A stretch of 64,000 nt of DNA from Deuterostichococcus epilithicus (taxonomy: Eukaryota; Chlorophyta; Trebouxiophyceae; Prasiolales; Stichococcaceae). This document shows, piece by piece, positions 36,001 through 48,000 of the stretch. The stretch is from assembly GCA_033439295.1 (NCBI GenBank), contig JAVTLE010000015.1, positions 62,001-126,000 of the forward strand. The letters run 5' to 3'. Numbering within the stretch: position 1 is the first letter of the stretch; every line of letters begins with the position of its first letter. The notes beneath the pieces were generated by a model. That model was not told the origin of the DNA, did no database searches, and saw nothing but the letters and a program-made list of their open reading frames with translations. The position numbers and the translations under genes were made by a program.

Positions 36001-39000
36001 TGACAGGCTGGTGAACGCCCAGCAGCAGCAGCGGGTGATGCTGCATGTGAAGCGGCCGTGTGCGCGGTAGCACTACGCCAGCGTGCCCGCATTTGGGTTA
36101 GGCGGCAAGGACACATGCATTGCTCTGTGCTTATGCTGGTCAAGGCGCAAACACCTTGCGCGCGTCGCGGTACTCGCGGATGAGCGCGTGCAGGGTGTCG
36201 GTGTTGGGGACCCAGCCGATGAGGCCGCTGTTGGGCGACAGCGGGATGACGGCGTAGCGCGCGATCGACAGGTCACGCTCCGCCGTCGCCCGGTCGTTGC
36301 CCAGCATCGTGTTGACGAGGCCAAACAGCTGCATCACCCGCTCGTCCTGTCGAATTCAGACATGGACAGGATCAGCTCGACGCCCGGGGCCCACAGCACA
36401 ATCGAGAGCAAGCCGCTGCCGCCAGGTGGCACAACACCGTGCTGCCCGGGCTGGACTGCCGCGCCATGCGCGCACGTTCCGCCGAGAGCGAGCACGTGCG
36501 CTGGTCCGCCAGGATGTGACCCTTGGACTGCAGCTGAGCAGGTGTTTGGATGCTGGGTACATGCTGGGAGGGTCAGAGGTCTGTTTTGAGTGGGAGTGAC
36601 GAGGGAGGAAGCAGGAAGCAGACACGCCTGGCGCAAGTCCTCGTGCCCCTTGAGCAGGAACATGTACTCGGCGCCGTCGCTGCCGTGGATGGTCAGCTTG
36701 CGCGGCCGCTGCTTGCTGGTGATGACATGCAGCTGCGGCGCGAACGCCGCGATGGTCACCACCGGCTCCCCGATCAGGTACGTGCCCGGCACCGCCAGTT
36801 CCAGGCCCTGCATAGAAAGGTTTTGCAGGGCATGTGAGCATGCTATGCTTCGCCAGGATGTCGACGGCTCGCCTGCACACCATCTGCTGCTCGATGCATC
36901 TTCGCGCCTGTCGGCAGAAACTGTTGTGGCAACCTTAGCGGCTGCTGTTTGCACGTTATCCCGTCAAATCGCGAGTTGCTCGATGCCCACTAGCCCGACT
37001 TTCCAACGAGTGAACTGTCGGCACGCACGATGCCGCCGCCGCTGTCGAACTGGCAGTCAGAACACGAGGGCCTGCCCCCTTGCTCGTGACAGACACGCAC
37101 TGATGCCCCCGACAAATGCTGCATGCGCATGGGGGCAACATGGTGACCCCCACTGCCCCGGCTCTCGCACAGCGCGGAGGTCCCCAACACTGCACCGCCT
37201 GCTGGGGTGTGGAGCTGCCCTGGCGAATTCCTCACTTGCGCTGGGGATTCCCGTGTGACAGGCAAGTGCAACATGGCAGCCGAAGCAGGAGAACTCTGTC
37301 ACAACCCTCGAGTGCCATCTTGCTTTCGAATGACAGATGAAGTCTCATGGAGGCAGAGGAGAAAGCCAGGCACCTGGGCTCGCACGAGCGCAGGCGCCAC
37401 GTACTGCAGCTCCAGTGTGGTCAGCTGCGGCAGCTGCTTGTTGATGCGCTTGAAGACGTGGTAGTACAGGTCCCAGGCCTGGTGCAGGTCGGAGTCCTTG
37501 CGCGACAGCCGGTACTTGCGGCACCACTCCCCAGCCTCAGTGAGCTCGCGGCCGTACGCCTGCGGGATTCAAGGACTAGGGAGGTCAGGCTTCGCGTGCG
37601 CCAATTGGTGTCTGGCGGTATTTGCGACCGTAGCCACCCGCTTCACTCAGCTCGTGGCCAGACGCCTGAGGGTGGCAGAAACGCTACAGGTTTAGGTAGA
37701 TCAATCCTGTGTTGCACCACTCGCCCGCATTGCTCAGCTCGTGGCCCTGCGCCGGCGGGGGCAGACACGTCAGGGGCTGTACAGTTGGTCTCATGTATCG
37801 CACCGCACGCACTCCTCGCTCAGCTTGTGGCCATGCACATGCACAGGATCGGAGATGGAGGCGCATGGGTTTCTTTTCCAAGGGTGGAGCCTCTCGTGTA
37901 AGAACTCTGACTAGCACAGCCAGCCGTTCGCAAGGATGATGTGTAGGGTGAAATTTTTGGGCTTCAGGAAACAGGGGTGCCCTGCGGAATGGTAGCCACT
38001 GCGGCAGGTTTCACCCACATGCTCGGCAGCACAGCATCAAGCCGGTGCGCCCGTCGCGCCGACCGGCGTGTGGTGTCAGTCCATGCGACATTGCTGTGCA
38101 TGGCGGACCCGTTCACTACGCAGGTGTCGTAATGCCCTGCAGATCCCTCCTATGCCTGCGCTGTGACTCTTGGAGTGCGATACCTCGCACTGTGTATGTA
38201 TGGTTCTACTTTAGGGTTTGAGATGACATTCGAAAGAGCAAGAAAAACTTGCAAGCATGAGAAAGTCTTGACACACCTGGACGAAGGCGATCTCCTTGAG
38301 GGTGGTCGCCCCCAGCTTCTCCATCATGTCGTGCAGCGGCGTGAGCACCGCCAGCATGCCGGGGACGTTCGACTCGCCGAAATACAGCCGGCTCGCCTCC
38401 TCCAGCGCCTCATGCCACATCTCATGCCACAGGATGGCCATGCGGATGAGCTCCTGGCTCACCTGCGGGGGGTTGCAGCGCAGCACATTCAGGCTGGGGA
38501 AAACACCATCAGCCTTAGGCCAGCCGGGGTGGCGCTCATGCTTGCAGAAAGTAACGACTGGACGCAGCTCAGGGCAACATAGCTCTGGCCCAGCGCTCGG
38601 CTGCGGCCGCACTCCCTGCACGGGCTGCGGCAACCAGAGCGTTAGACGCTGCACGCCAACGCAGCCGGCCAAGCCCATCTCCTCGACGGAGCAGGTGCGC
38701 AGGCAGCAGACATCCGCTTGCGCGCAAAGCCAGCGACAGGGGGCCTCACCAGCTGGGCCTGCTGCACCAGGGTGGCGGAGTGCAGCCGCACATTGTCGAC
38801 AACGGCCATGGCGGCGGCGCGCCGAGATGTCGACTGTGACTTGCATGCCACCAGCAGCGGGTACATCAGCGCCTATAGAGGGCAGTCAATGATAATTTAC
38901 ATGTTAGGAAGCCTGTAAGGAGGCCAGGAGCCAAGATGAAAATGGGGAGGTTGTTCAATGTGCTGCGGTTGCCGCGGCAGTGTGTGCCGCGGGGATGCGA

Positions 39001-42000
39001 ATTGTGGTCAGGGCTTGGACCGGGCATCGGGGGCATACGCAATCAAATGGAAAATGCACTTCGTTGCGTTGTTCATGGCGAATACCCCTGCGTGATACGC
39101 TGTCACAGGACCGCTCACTCGCACTGCCTGTGTGTATGGCCTCGCCTTCACGAGGGAGCAGCCTGGCAACAGAGGAACACGCAGGGGCAAATGCCATGGG
39201 GATGATGAGCCCCCTCATTCTCGGCACCGGTGCGGGCTTGGCTCTGTGGGCTGCAGCAACTCATGCAGGCTGGCGCCTGTTACAAAGTAGAGCAACAGAC
39301 GGGCGACATCGTGCGCGCTGCAGTGCCAGGTGTCAGTCAGTAGGGCTTGGAGGTATTCCATGCGCAGGACCATTGAGAGTGTGGGGTCTGGAGTGCAGGG
39401 TTTGACAATCGAGGCGCACCTGCGGGTGGTGGCGCCCGATGCGGATGAGCAGGCCATGGATCATGCGACGAACCGGCACCACAGACGTGTGGATGCGCGC
39501 GATCATCTGCAGCATGAGGGACAAGCACACCGTCTCAGCATGACATCTCTGCCACCACATCAAGAGCTCACGAGGAGGTACGCTAGTGTGTGGTACAGAG
39601 CGGGTGCCGAAGCCAGCGTTTGGCATAAGCGCAATCAGGCGGACATCTGCTTTGAAGCTCATGAGCGAGTCCAGCACCAGCTGAGTCTTGGTTGGACCAC
39701 GCGTTGAGGCAGAGCCATAGTGCAGCGCCTTGCCGGGGGGCCAGAACTTCAGGTGGTGATGGCCAGACAGTGTATTGACTTCCCCTTTGTGCCGCCTACT
39801 TCGACCATGTCGACTGCTGTCGCTTTCAGGTCGCGCTGGGAATGGTGTCTGGGAGTAATAGCAAGTCAGGAGTCGACGGAAAGCTGGGCCCCTGCGCTCA
39901 TGAGACGCGGACAGCACAGCCAAGCCTTGTCACTCACCTGCGGGATGACGACCAGCCAGGTGTCGATGGAGACGCGGCTAAAGCCATCCTGCAGCGCCGC
40001 CTCCACATCCGCCGCGGCGCCATGGTTGAACCACAGCGTCAGGATGCGCAGGATGTCCTGCAGGTTGTCACCTGACCCCGAGCCGCCTGGGCGAAACAGG
40101 GAAACAGGTAAACAAGCTTTGGGGTCCGGAGGCTGGACTGTGCTGCTTAACAGGGTCAGAGGCATTCGGAGATTCTTTCGTCGCTGTCTGCGAGTCTGGT
40201 GTTGGCAAATGGCAGATGACTCAACATCTGTGGAGAGCCACAGGCTTCTGGATCTGGTCTACGAAGCAGACGCCAGGGCATATGGAAGGACAGGGGAGGT
40301 GCAGCAGCACTGTTGGGCTGTGCACAGCCGCCAGCCAACACGCATGTGCCCGGGCAGAGCCTCGCATCCAAATGACTGGACCAGCCTTGCCAACCCTTCT
40401 CAACTGGCCACGAAACGATGATCATGCACCGCCATTCATCCATGTGTGCCTCCGCCACAGCGGCCCTCTTTCTGCTAGATCCTCCCGCCGTGCGGCCGGT
40501 CCAAACATGGCTGCGTGGAGCTCCGCCCAGGACAAAGATTCAGACAGTTTAAGTGTTTTGTCTGCGGGACGCGCACCGTCGGACTGGCCGAGCGCGACGG
40601 AGCGGAAGAAGCCGACCACCGCCGGCGCCACGTGCGCCTGCGCCTTGGCCGGCTCCCGCGCGGCAGCGTGGTGCCCCAGCAGCGCCAGGTTAAACAGCCC
40701 CCAGTGGTGCCACGACTTGGCCCACCCCGGGGCGGTGTCGGTCGCCGTGCGCAGGTGGTCTAACACCTCCTGTATGACGCCCTCGTCCAGCTCCTGCATT
40801 ACAGGTGGGCGCTTTGTTGGTAGCTGTGCGCGAACCGCGGTTTCTGGAGTGGTGAAGCTCACCTCTGCGCAGCTACTGTTGCCGTGCGCAGCTGGTTTGG
40901 CATTTCCTGCGTCACCCCCTCTCGCGGGGTCCTGCTGGAGGAGCATATCTGTATCGATTCTATTGGAATGTGAAGTCCGAGTCCGAGCTCGTGGTGTATC
41001 GCCTTCTCAAAGGCGCCCTCTCCCCAACTGCCGTAGGTGGGTTTGCACAGGAGTACATCTGCAGGGAAATTTGCTGATCTGGGCAGCAAGTTGAGCGCAG
41101 GTGCCAAGTCTGTCATGAATTCAGGTGGTCCAGCACTTCTGCTGACAAACCAACCATCCCGACTGCTGCACCAAGGTAGCCTATGCAAGAGGCGGTCATG
41201 CAACCAGCTTCTTGTGCTCCGAGCGACTGGGCCACGCTCACGAGGCGCGCCGGCGCGCATGACCCAATGAGGGTGCACCATGCGCAGTGCACCCACCTCG
41301 GCTGTCCAGGACCAGAGGCCCAGGCGCAGGTGCACGCGCGCCAGCAGCGGCGCGCGGTAGGCGTCGACGGGCGCGGCGCCGGNGCCCCTGAGCGCGGAGC
41401 CGGGCGGCCGCCGACGCGCGGCAACGCCGCCCCCGCGTCCGAGCCGCCCGCCTCCACAGGCAGCTGGTCCACCTCCCGCACCAGGTCCCGCAGCCTGCAG
41501 GGTTCCAAGGATGCAGAGTATCGAGATTAGGGTTTTGGGACTAGTATTGGGCTGAGGAGATGGGATTGACACGCCGTCGCCTGCCCTGCAGCTGACCACC
41601 CACCTCCCGCACCATTGCTCAGCAGCCTGCAGGCCTGCAGAAGAGAAATGACGGTGCCACAGGGGCTGGCAGCGACGATGCAGCAGAGTGCTGGCGCAGA
41701 TCCGAGCAAGCCTGCTCAGCTCGGGCCCTGACAAAGGCTCTGGAGGTTGCAATGAGGGTGACAGCTGATGTCAGCATGGCAGGCTGACGGTCGTGTACCA
41801 AGCCAGCGATCCCGCGCTAAGGTTTTACTGCATTCAAGCCCAATCAGCCGAGCCCTCGAGGCAGCGCACCTGTACAGCGCCTGTGTCTGCTCGCCGGTGT
41901 GCCACAGGTGCTTCAGGAAGCCGAACATGACGCCCGGCTGGCCGCTGCCGGACCCGTAGCCCCGCGTGCCCGAGTCGCCCACGCCCAGCGGGTCGTACTG

Positions 42001-45000
42001 CAGCAGGTTCACCAGCACCCGTCGGCTTTGCCTGCGAAGGCGGACACGAGGCAAGGTCACAAGTTGTCAGAACGCAGCATGGGTGGCAATCAGTGTGTTG
42101 CACCTGGCGCGCCCGGCGGCTCTGTCTGCAGAGCTGTCAACAAGCCGATGGTGCAACAACCTGACATGTACTGGGTGCTCGGCCGATCCTCTGTGCAGCA
42201 GGCCGAACAGCACCTGCCGGATCTGTGGGGCGTCGCGGGGAAGGTTGAACATAGAGCACTCTGGTGAGCAGGAGCATGTGTATCATACTCAAAACGGAGC
42301 CCGGTTTGATTCCTCGATCTCCTGTGTGGGCATCGTGATGCTCCAAGACGAGCCCCATATGTATGTGCACTACTCTGCGCAGAGTTGTTCAGGCTGCCCT
42401 GGAGCAGCACGATGCTCTGCCCAGGGGAACGCAGGCTGTGCCATGACCGCACATGCCGGGAATGAGAGGGCGCCAAGCCCCATCACCAGCATGCATCGAC
42501 CGGTGTTACACGTCACTGCCGTAGTCCTTGATGTATTAATGAGACTTCAGAACAACAAAATGGCGCCAAGGAGGGCAGGGAAGCAAACACGCACCTGACA
42601 CGGCCGGACTTGCGGCACAGGGAGGAGAACTTGAGGTAGGTGTGCACGTCCTGCGCCGGCGGCAGCACCAGCGCCCGCACCGACAGCAGCGCCTGCCAGA
42701 CCTCCACGTTGCGCTGCACGCCGCGCAGCCGCGCCCGCCACGTCTCGCGCGTCAGCGCCGCCCACATCTCCGCCGTCTGCGCCTCGTCTGCGGGCAGGGG
42801 GCACCACGGGGCGACATCAGCGCCGGTTCGCTCGTCCCGGTGCCTACAACTTCAATCGGTTAAGGTGCTCGCGACGGCTGCATGCGCCGTCCCTTCTGAG
42901 TTGGTGCCGTCAGATACCAAGCAACATTGTCAAATCGACCAGCCTGCACTTTGCCGCATGAACGCAGTCAATGGCAATTGCCTTGCCATGCTTTTCACTA
43001 ACAGTTCTGCGCTTGGTGACACAGGGCTGCTCATTGCACCACCACGGGCACAATGAGCAGCCTTTAATGAGATGTCACCCAGCCCAGAGCTGATCGAGAA
43101 CATCCTGCGGCGCGCCAAGTGCCACTCCATGGTGCCTAGCTGCAGCTGTTGGCCGTTTTGCGCACCTTTCGATCAACATGATCGAAAGTGAAAACTGCAA
43201 AAGCAGCAAGCGGCGCAAGCACCTGTGCCGCATGCATCTTGCAGATCTGACGAAATGGCGCAGCGCTGCTGAGAGGAATGCGTTCAAGAAGGGGGAGCAG
43301 CGGTGAGGGCTCGCACAGTCGGCGCCCTGCTGGGTAAATGCTGCTAGAAGAGAAGCGCTGAGCAAGGGAAGCAGTGGTGGGGGCCCTCACAGTCGGCGCC
43401 CAGCTGGGAGTAGCGGATGACCTCCTCCAGCTCCGTCAGCTGCTGCACGCGCACCATGTCGCCGTAGGCGCGCTCGTAGGACTCCCCCACCAGCGCCGCG
43501 AGCTCGGTCCCCAACAGCTCCCGCGCCCGGTCCACATTGGCTGCAGCGGGGGCCACCAGCAGAAGCAGGATCATCTCCAAGGGAGGCATGTCAGTGTGTG
43601 ACAAGCCCTAGATGCACCCTAGATGAGAACAGGATGTGGCACTGGTGTGTGGGCACGCCTGGAGGATCCCCCACTAGCTCTGCGAAATCGGTTCCCGGCA
43701 ACTTTGAATCAACATGAATGAGTAAAATGAGGGCGGTCTGTGCAGTCTCTGTCGCGCCGCTGGAGTTGCGGCTACAGGGCAGCGCACCGCGGGCGGAGCG
43801 GAAGTCGGCGTGGTGCACGTCCAGCACCGCGCGGAGGAAGGCGGTGGCGGACGTGGAGGGTGCGCGGTGCGGCTCGATGGCGGCCACATACTGCTCCATC
43901 GCCTCCCACTGGTTCATGTTCCAGGCGCCCGCCGCCGCGATGGGCGCCATCTCCCGCCGCACCTGTTTGTTGACAAGGTTCCCAGGCGCACATCACGGCA
44001 GAGTTCATCAGCTTGTGGAAACCCACGACATGTCATGCTGTTTCAGCGCCTTCCAGTGGCCCGTGTTTCAGGCGCCTACCGCCACTGGGCCGAAAATAAA
44101 AAATCCCGTTTCAGACACATGCTGCGAAGCAGTGACCCGAAGAAAGCTCGAGGTTTCCAGAGCTGCATGCTGTACGCACTGTGGCAGTTTCCTCATGTGA
44201 GCGGACTGATATTTAAGCAGCGTGGCAGTCATACCTGGGGGTCGACACGGTGCCACTCCTGGCGCGCCAGCATGGACAGCCGATCCCACTCCGCCAGCGC
44301 AGCCAGGCAGCGCAGCCGCCCCAGGGCCGCCTCCACTGCCGCGGCCGAGCCCGGCACCGAGGAGCGGTGCTTCTTCTCGTATGCTTCCAGCGCCTCGTCC
44401 CACCGCTGCAGCTTCTCGTACCACGACTCCTGCATCGGATATGAAGAGATGTGTTTTGACATCAGGCTTGGCAGCCTCTGCACAGGCGCTCGCTGCCTGA
44501 GCGCCAGCCGCCTCACCCCCACAGCTGCAGCTCCTCACACCACTACTGCCGAGGAAAAATGCACAATGGCGCCAGTTGTGCAGCCTCTGCCCAAATCGCT
44601 TATCAAGTGGGCCGACTCATGCCGCCTGTCCACTGGTCACGAGCAGTCGAAGCTCCTGAAGTCAAGCCGCCCAGGCCTGTTCAGATGCTGATTATCGTGA
44701 GACCATGCGAAGACAGGGTGCACCATGCACGGTCACCTTGAGGTCCATGGCGAGGGAGCGCTGCGCAATGGTGAGGACCCCCACGGCCGCCTCCGGCTGC
44801 CGCAGCTGGTTGTTGATGCTGATGAGCGCTTCCACAGCAGACTGCGGGTTGGTCGCGAACTCCAGCTCCTTGTAGTGCAGCGCCTTGGCAAAGGCGTGGC
44901 ACTTTTCTGCCAGCGCGCCCAGCGTCCTGCGATGCATGAAAACCAAATTGATTACCGCAAATGCGCGGTTGAATCGTGCGGGTCAATTGCGCTGTTTTCT

Positions 45001-48000
45001 CTGCACCTCGAACAAGCCCTTGCTGTGGTGATCTGCAGCCAACACTGCAAACGTGCCAGTTCTGAGCCGGTACACTGCGCGCATGTGGGCACCAGCCGAG
45101 CACACAGAAGACTAAACGGCACGCGCCAGGAACTTGTGACTCGCCACAAATCCGAATGGCTCAAGACAAGAGCTACTAGCTGCGATCGAAAGCAACCCAG
45201 GAGGCAGCGGCATGGATGTATTACAGGCGGGACGCCCGGCACAGCTGACAGCGCATACCTGCATCATTGCACTGCGCCTCTGCTGCACATGTGTGTCAAT
45301 GCAACTGCTCTCGGTGGCAGACGTGATCGAGCTACACGAGGTGAGGCCACCCCATGCTTCCAGCAGAAGCAGCTTCCCACCATGCGGCTGACCTCGTGTG
45401 GATGGTAACGCCTGCCATTGAGAAATTCTAACGGTGGCACCTTGCCACCATGCAGCAGCGGTTCGCCAGGCTTTGGTCTCTAGGACTTTGCGATGTAGGG
45501 ACGCCGCTCTTGCAAAGCGCACAGGCGCCCAGCGGCAGCGCATGCTTCAGGGCCTCGGCCAGGTTGAGGGTTCAACCCCACCGGCGGTGCCCAGGTTTTC
45601 CTGATGAGTCGCCCCCCTCAGAAGAATAAATGAACGTGAAGCCAGGGCTCCCGAACAGCCCCAAAAACAAGCTCTCCCCCCAAGAAAAGCGCACCGCGTG
45701 TCCAGCGGCAGCGCCTTCTCGTCGTGCTCCATGAACTCTGCCAGGTTGAGCAGCGTGGTGACCGTCTCCGGCGGGATGCTGGGGCTGGCCAGCGCCGCCT
45801 CCAGGCTGCGCACTAGTGCGTCCTGCGGCCCCGGCTCCAGCTCCGCCCAGCAGGAGACGAAGCCCGCCGCAAACAGCTCCCGCGCCATCGCCGGCTGCAT
45901 CTGTGACAGAGGGAGGGCGCGTGCGCTGTGTCAGTTGGGGGGGGACCTGCGGCATTGACGGATGGCCACGGAGATGGCACCAGCGCTGCCGGCAGGAGAT
46001 GGCACCGGCCGCCGCACACGGCACCCGCGCCGTCGCCGGCTGCATTTGTGCGACGTGTGTGAGCTGGCAGGCGGCAGCCTTGGCTGCTCTGCAGCGGGCT
46101 GCAGGCTCCAGGTCCACTCAGCGGGATGGAAAGCCGGCGCACATGGCAGCGCCGGCTGCACCTGCCAAGCGGCATTGGGCTGCAACGCCAGCAGTCTCGA
46201 CTCTGCCTGGACAAATTTTGTCTGAGCGAAAGCTGAGGCTCGCCCTGTCAGCGGTGTAAGGCCAAAACGGAGTTCGAAGAGCCACCCGCATGCACCAGTC
46301 GGGGCAGCCGGAGCGCAGCAAAGGTGCGCTCTTCTCGTGAGGTCGTTGCAGGTTCCCCGAGAGAAGGCAAAGGCCGAGGAGACGGCCAACCGGGTGACGA
46401 AGACAATGGCAACAGGAGGCACCTGCGCGAGGGGGTAGGTGGCGCGCAGCGCCGGCGAGGGCGACTCGCGCAGCAGCTCCACTGCGAAGTGGCGCATCCA
46501 CTCGGCCCAGTCCTCTTTCGTCGACCTCTGGCTGGACTCCCATGCGCGGCGCAGCGTGCTCTCGTCCACGTGCAGCGCATCCACTTGCGGCGCTGTGACG
46601 AGGATCCACAGAATGACAGTCAGTGAGCATCTAGGAACTGATTGCAGAGCCCCAGTGAGGGCCACTGGCCGGACTCCCGTGCGCTGCGCTGCGCGGTGCA
46701 GCCCTCCTTAACACACTGGCACGTCTACATGAGGAGCTGCGGAGAGCAAACGATGAAATAAAGTCAGCAGGCATCGAGCAGCAATCATGATTAGTGGGCT
46801 GGATGCACGGGCGCGGCGCAGGGGCCCCCGTCCATGCACAGCGCATCGAATTCTGGACCTGCACAAGGCTCGAAGAAGTGCAGTCGGTGAAGGTTCGAGG
46901 GAATTCAGAGCCCTAGCGCGCGCCGCAGCCCGTGCTCGACCACCTCCATGCTCAACCACCATGCTGACTGGCGCTGCTGCAGGGTATGCATGACACAGCC
47001 TGTAGTGATGCACAAGGTGCTGTTTCAGCATCCTAGAGTCCACGCCCCCCGACAGCCCTCACCTGCGGGATTCGCAGGTGCTTCAGCACGAGAAGGGGCA
47101 GGCGCCGGCGCCAGCGAGTGCAGCCCCTTGCATGTGCTGAGCCGTCCAGGCCCATGCAACAGGCATGCATGACACACCGGACGGGGGGCCGAGCTCGACA
47201 GCATCTGTAATGCTGCAGTCTCCCTCGACACCCATCTCGACTGGACTGGCGAGTCCAATCGAGCTGGAGAGTCGGCAGACAGCAGCATGCAGCCAGGTGC
47301 GTCAACCAACCTGGGAACGGGTTCCGCACGCAGATGCAGCCGGACTTGCACAATTATGCGCCCACCACCACCGTGCTAGGACCACCTCAGACCACCGTTG
47401 GTCGCATGGTTCAAGGTAATCATTAGGGATCACTTGCGGCACTGAACCTCTGCGTCAAGTGCGCGGCTGCATCCGACAGTTTTTCCATCGGGGGTTTCCC
47501 CAAGTCTAAGCATCATTTGATCTTGATTGTAGAAAAACGTTGAGATGAGGTCAGGCATGACGTCGCGTGCAGCGCTGCATGTTTGATCCAGACGTTATCG
47601 ATAGTAACTCGGTTCGAAGTGAGTAGAGTTGTAAGAGTGGCACTCGTGAAGACAGGCCGCGGGCGCCACGCGCAGCGCGGTGTTGGCATCTGCCACATCC
47701 ATCTCGCCAGCCCCAACAGCGGCATGCCGACGGAATGCGTCGCTGAAGTATTTGCGTTTGAGACTTCAGGAAAGCAGCGTGAACGTGTGGAAGTTTGGCA
47801 TGGGCGCCATGCGCAGCGTGGCATCTGACGCCAACCACATCCGCCTCATCCAGCCAGCCGCCGGCATGCTGATACCGACAGAAGTTTTCTGGAAGAGTAA
47901 GTTTATCGAGAGCGACGGAAAGCGTCGGCTGGCCCCTCACGTGTGAAGTCGGGCATGGGCGGCACGTGCAGCGCGGCGTCGGACTCCGGGACGTCCGTCT

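Larger units (their letters stand above)
33364..36807 (-). other. TOR kinase domain, exons 40-46
   Basis: Exons 36807-36628, 36346-36155, 35709-35551, 35302-35114, 34511-34281, 33921-33709 and 33477-33364. Residues: the ATP-site lysine in [11 protein letters not shown], catalytic loop [12 protein letters not shown] (Asp and Asn present), [11 protein letters not shown] carrying the DFG, and the activation segment [13 protein letters not shown]. Exon 45 is an Ala/Pro-rich insert between the kinase core and FATC, longer than usual. The catalytic residues are intact, so the kinase should be active. Confidence 0.94.

Noticed and set aside
47513-47940. Open frames resembling TOR exon 24 as extra exons
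   Set aside because: They are decayed tandem copies: frames are disrupted, splice phases do not fit, and TOR is already complete there.
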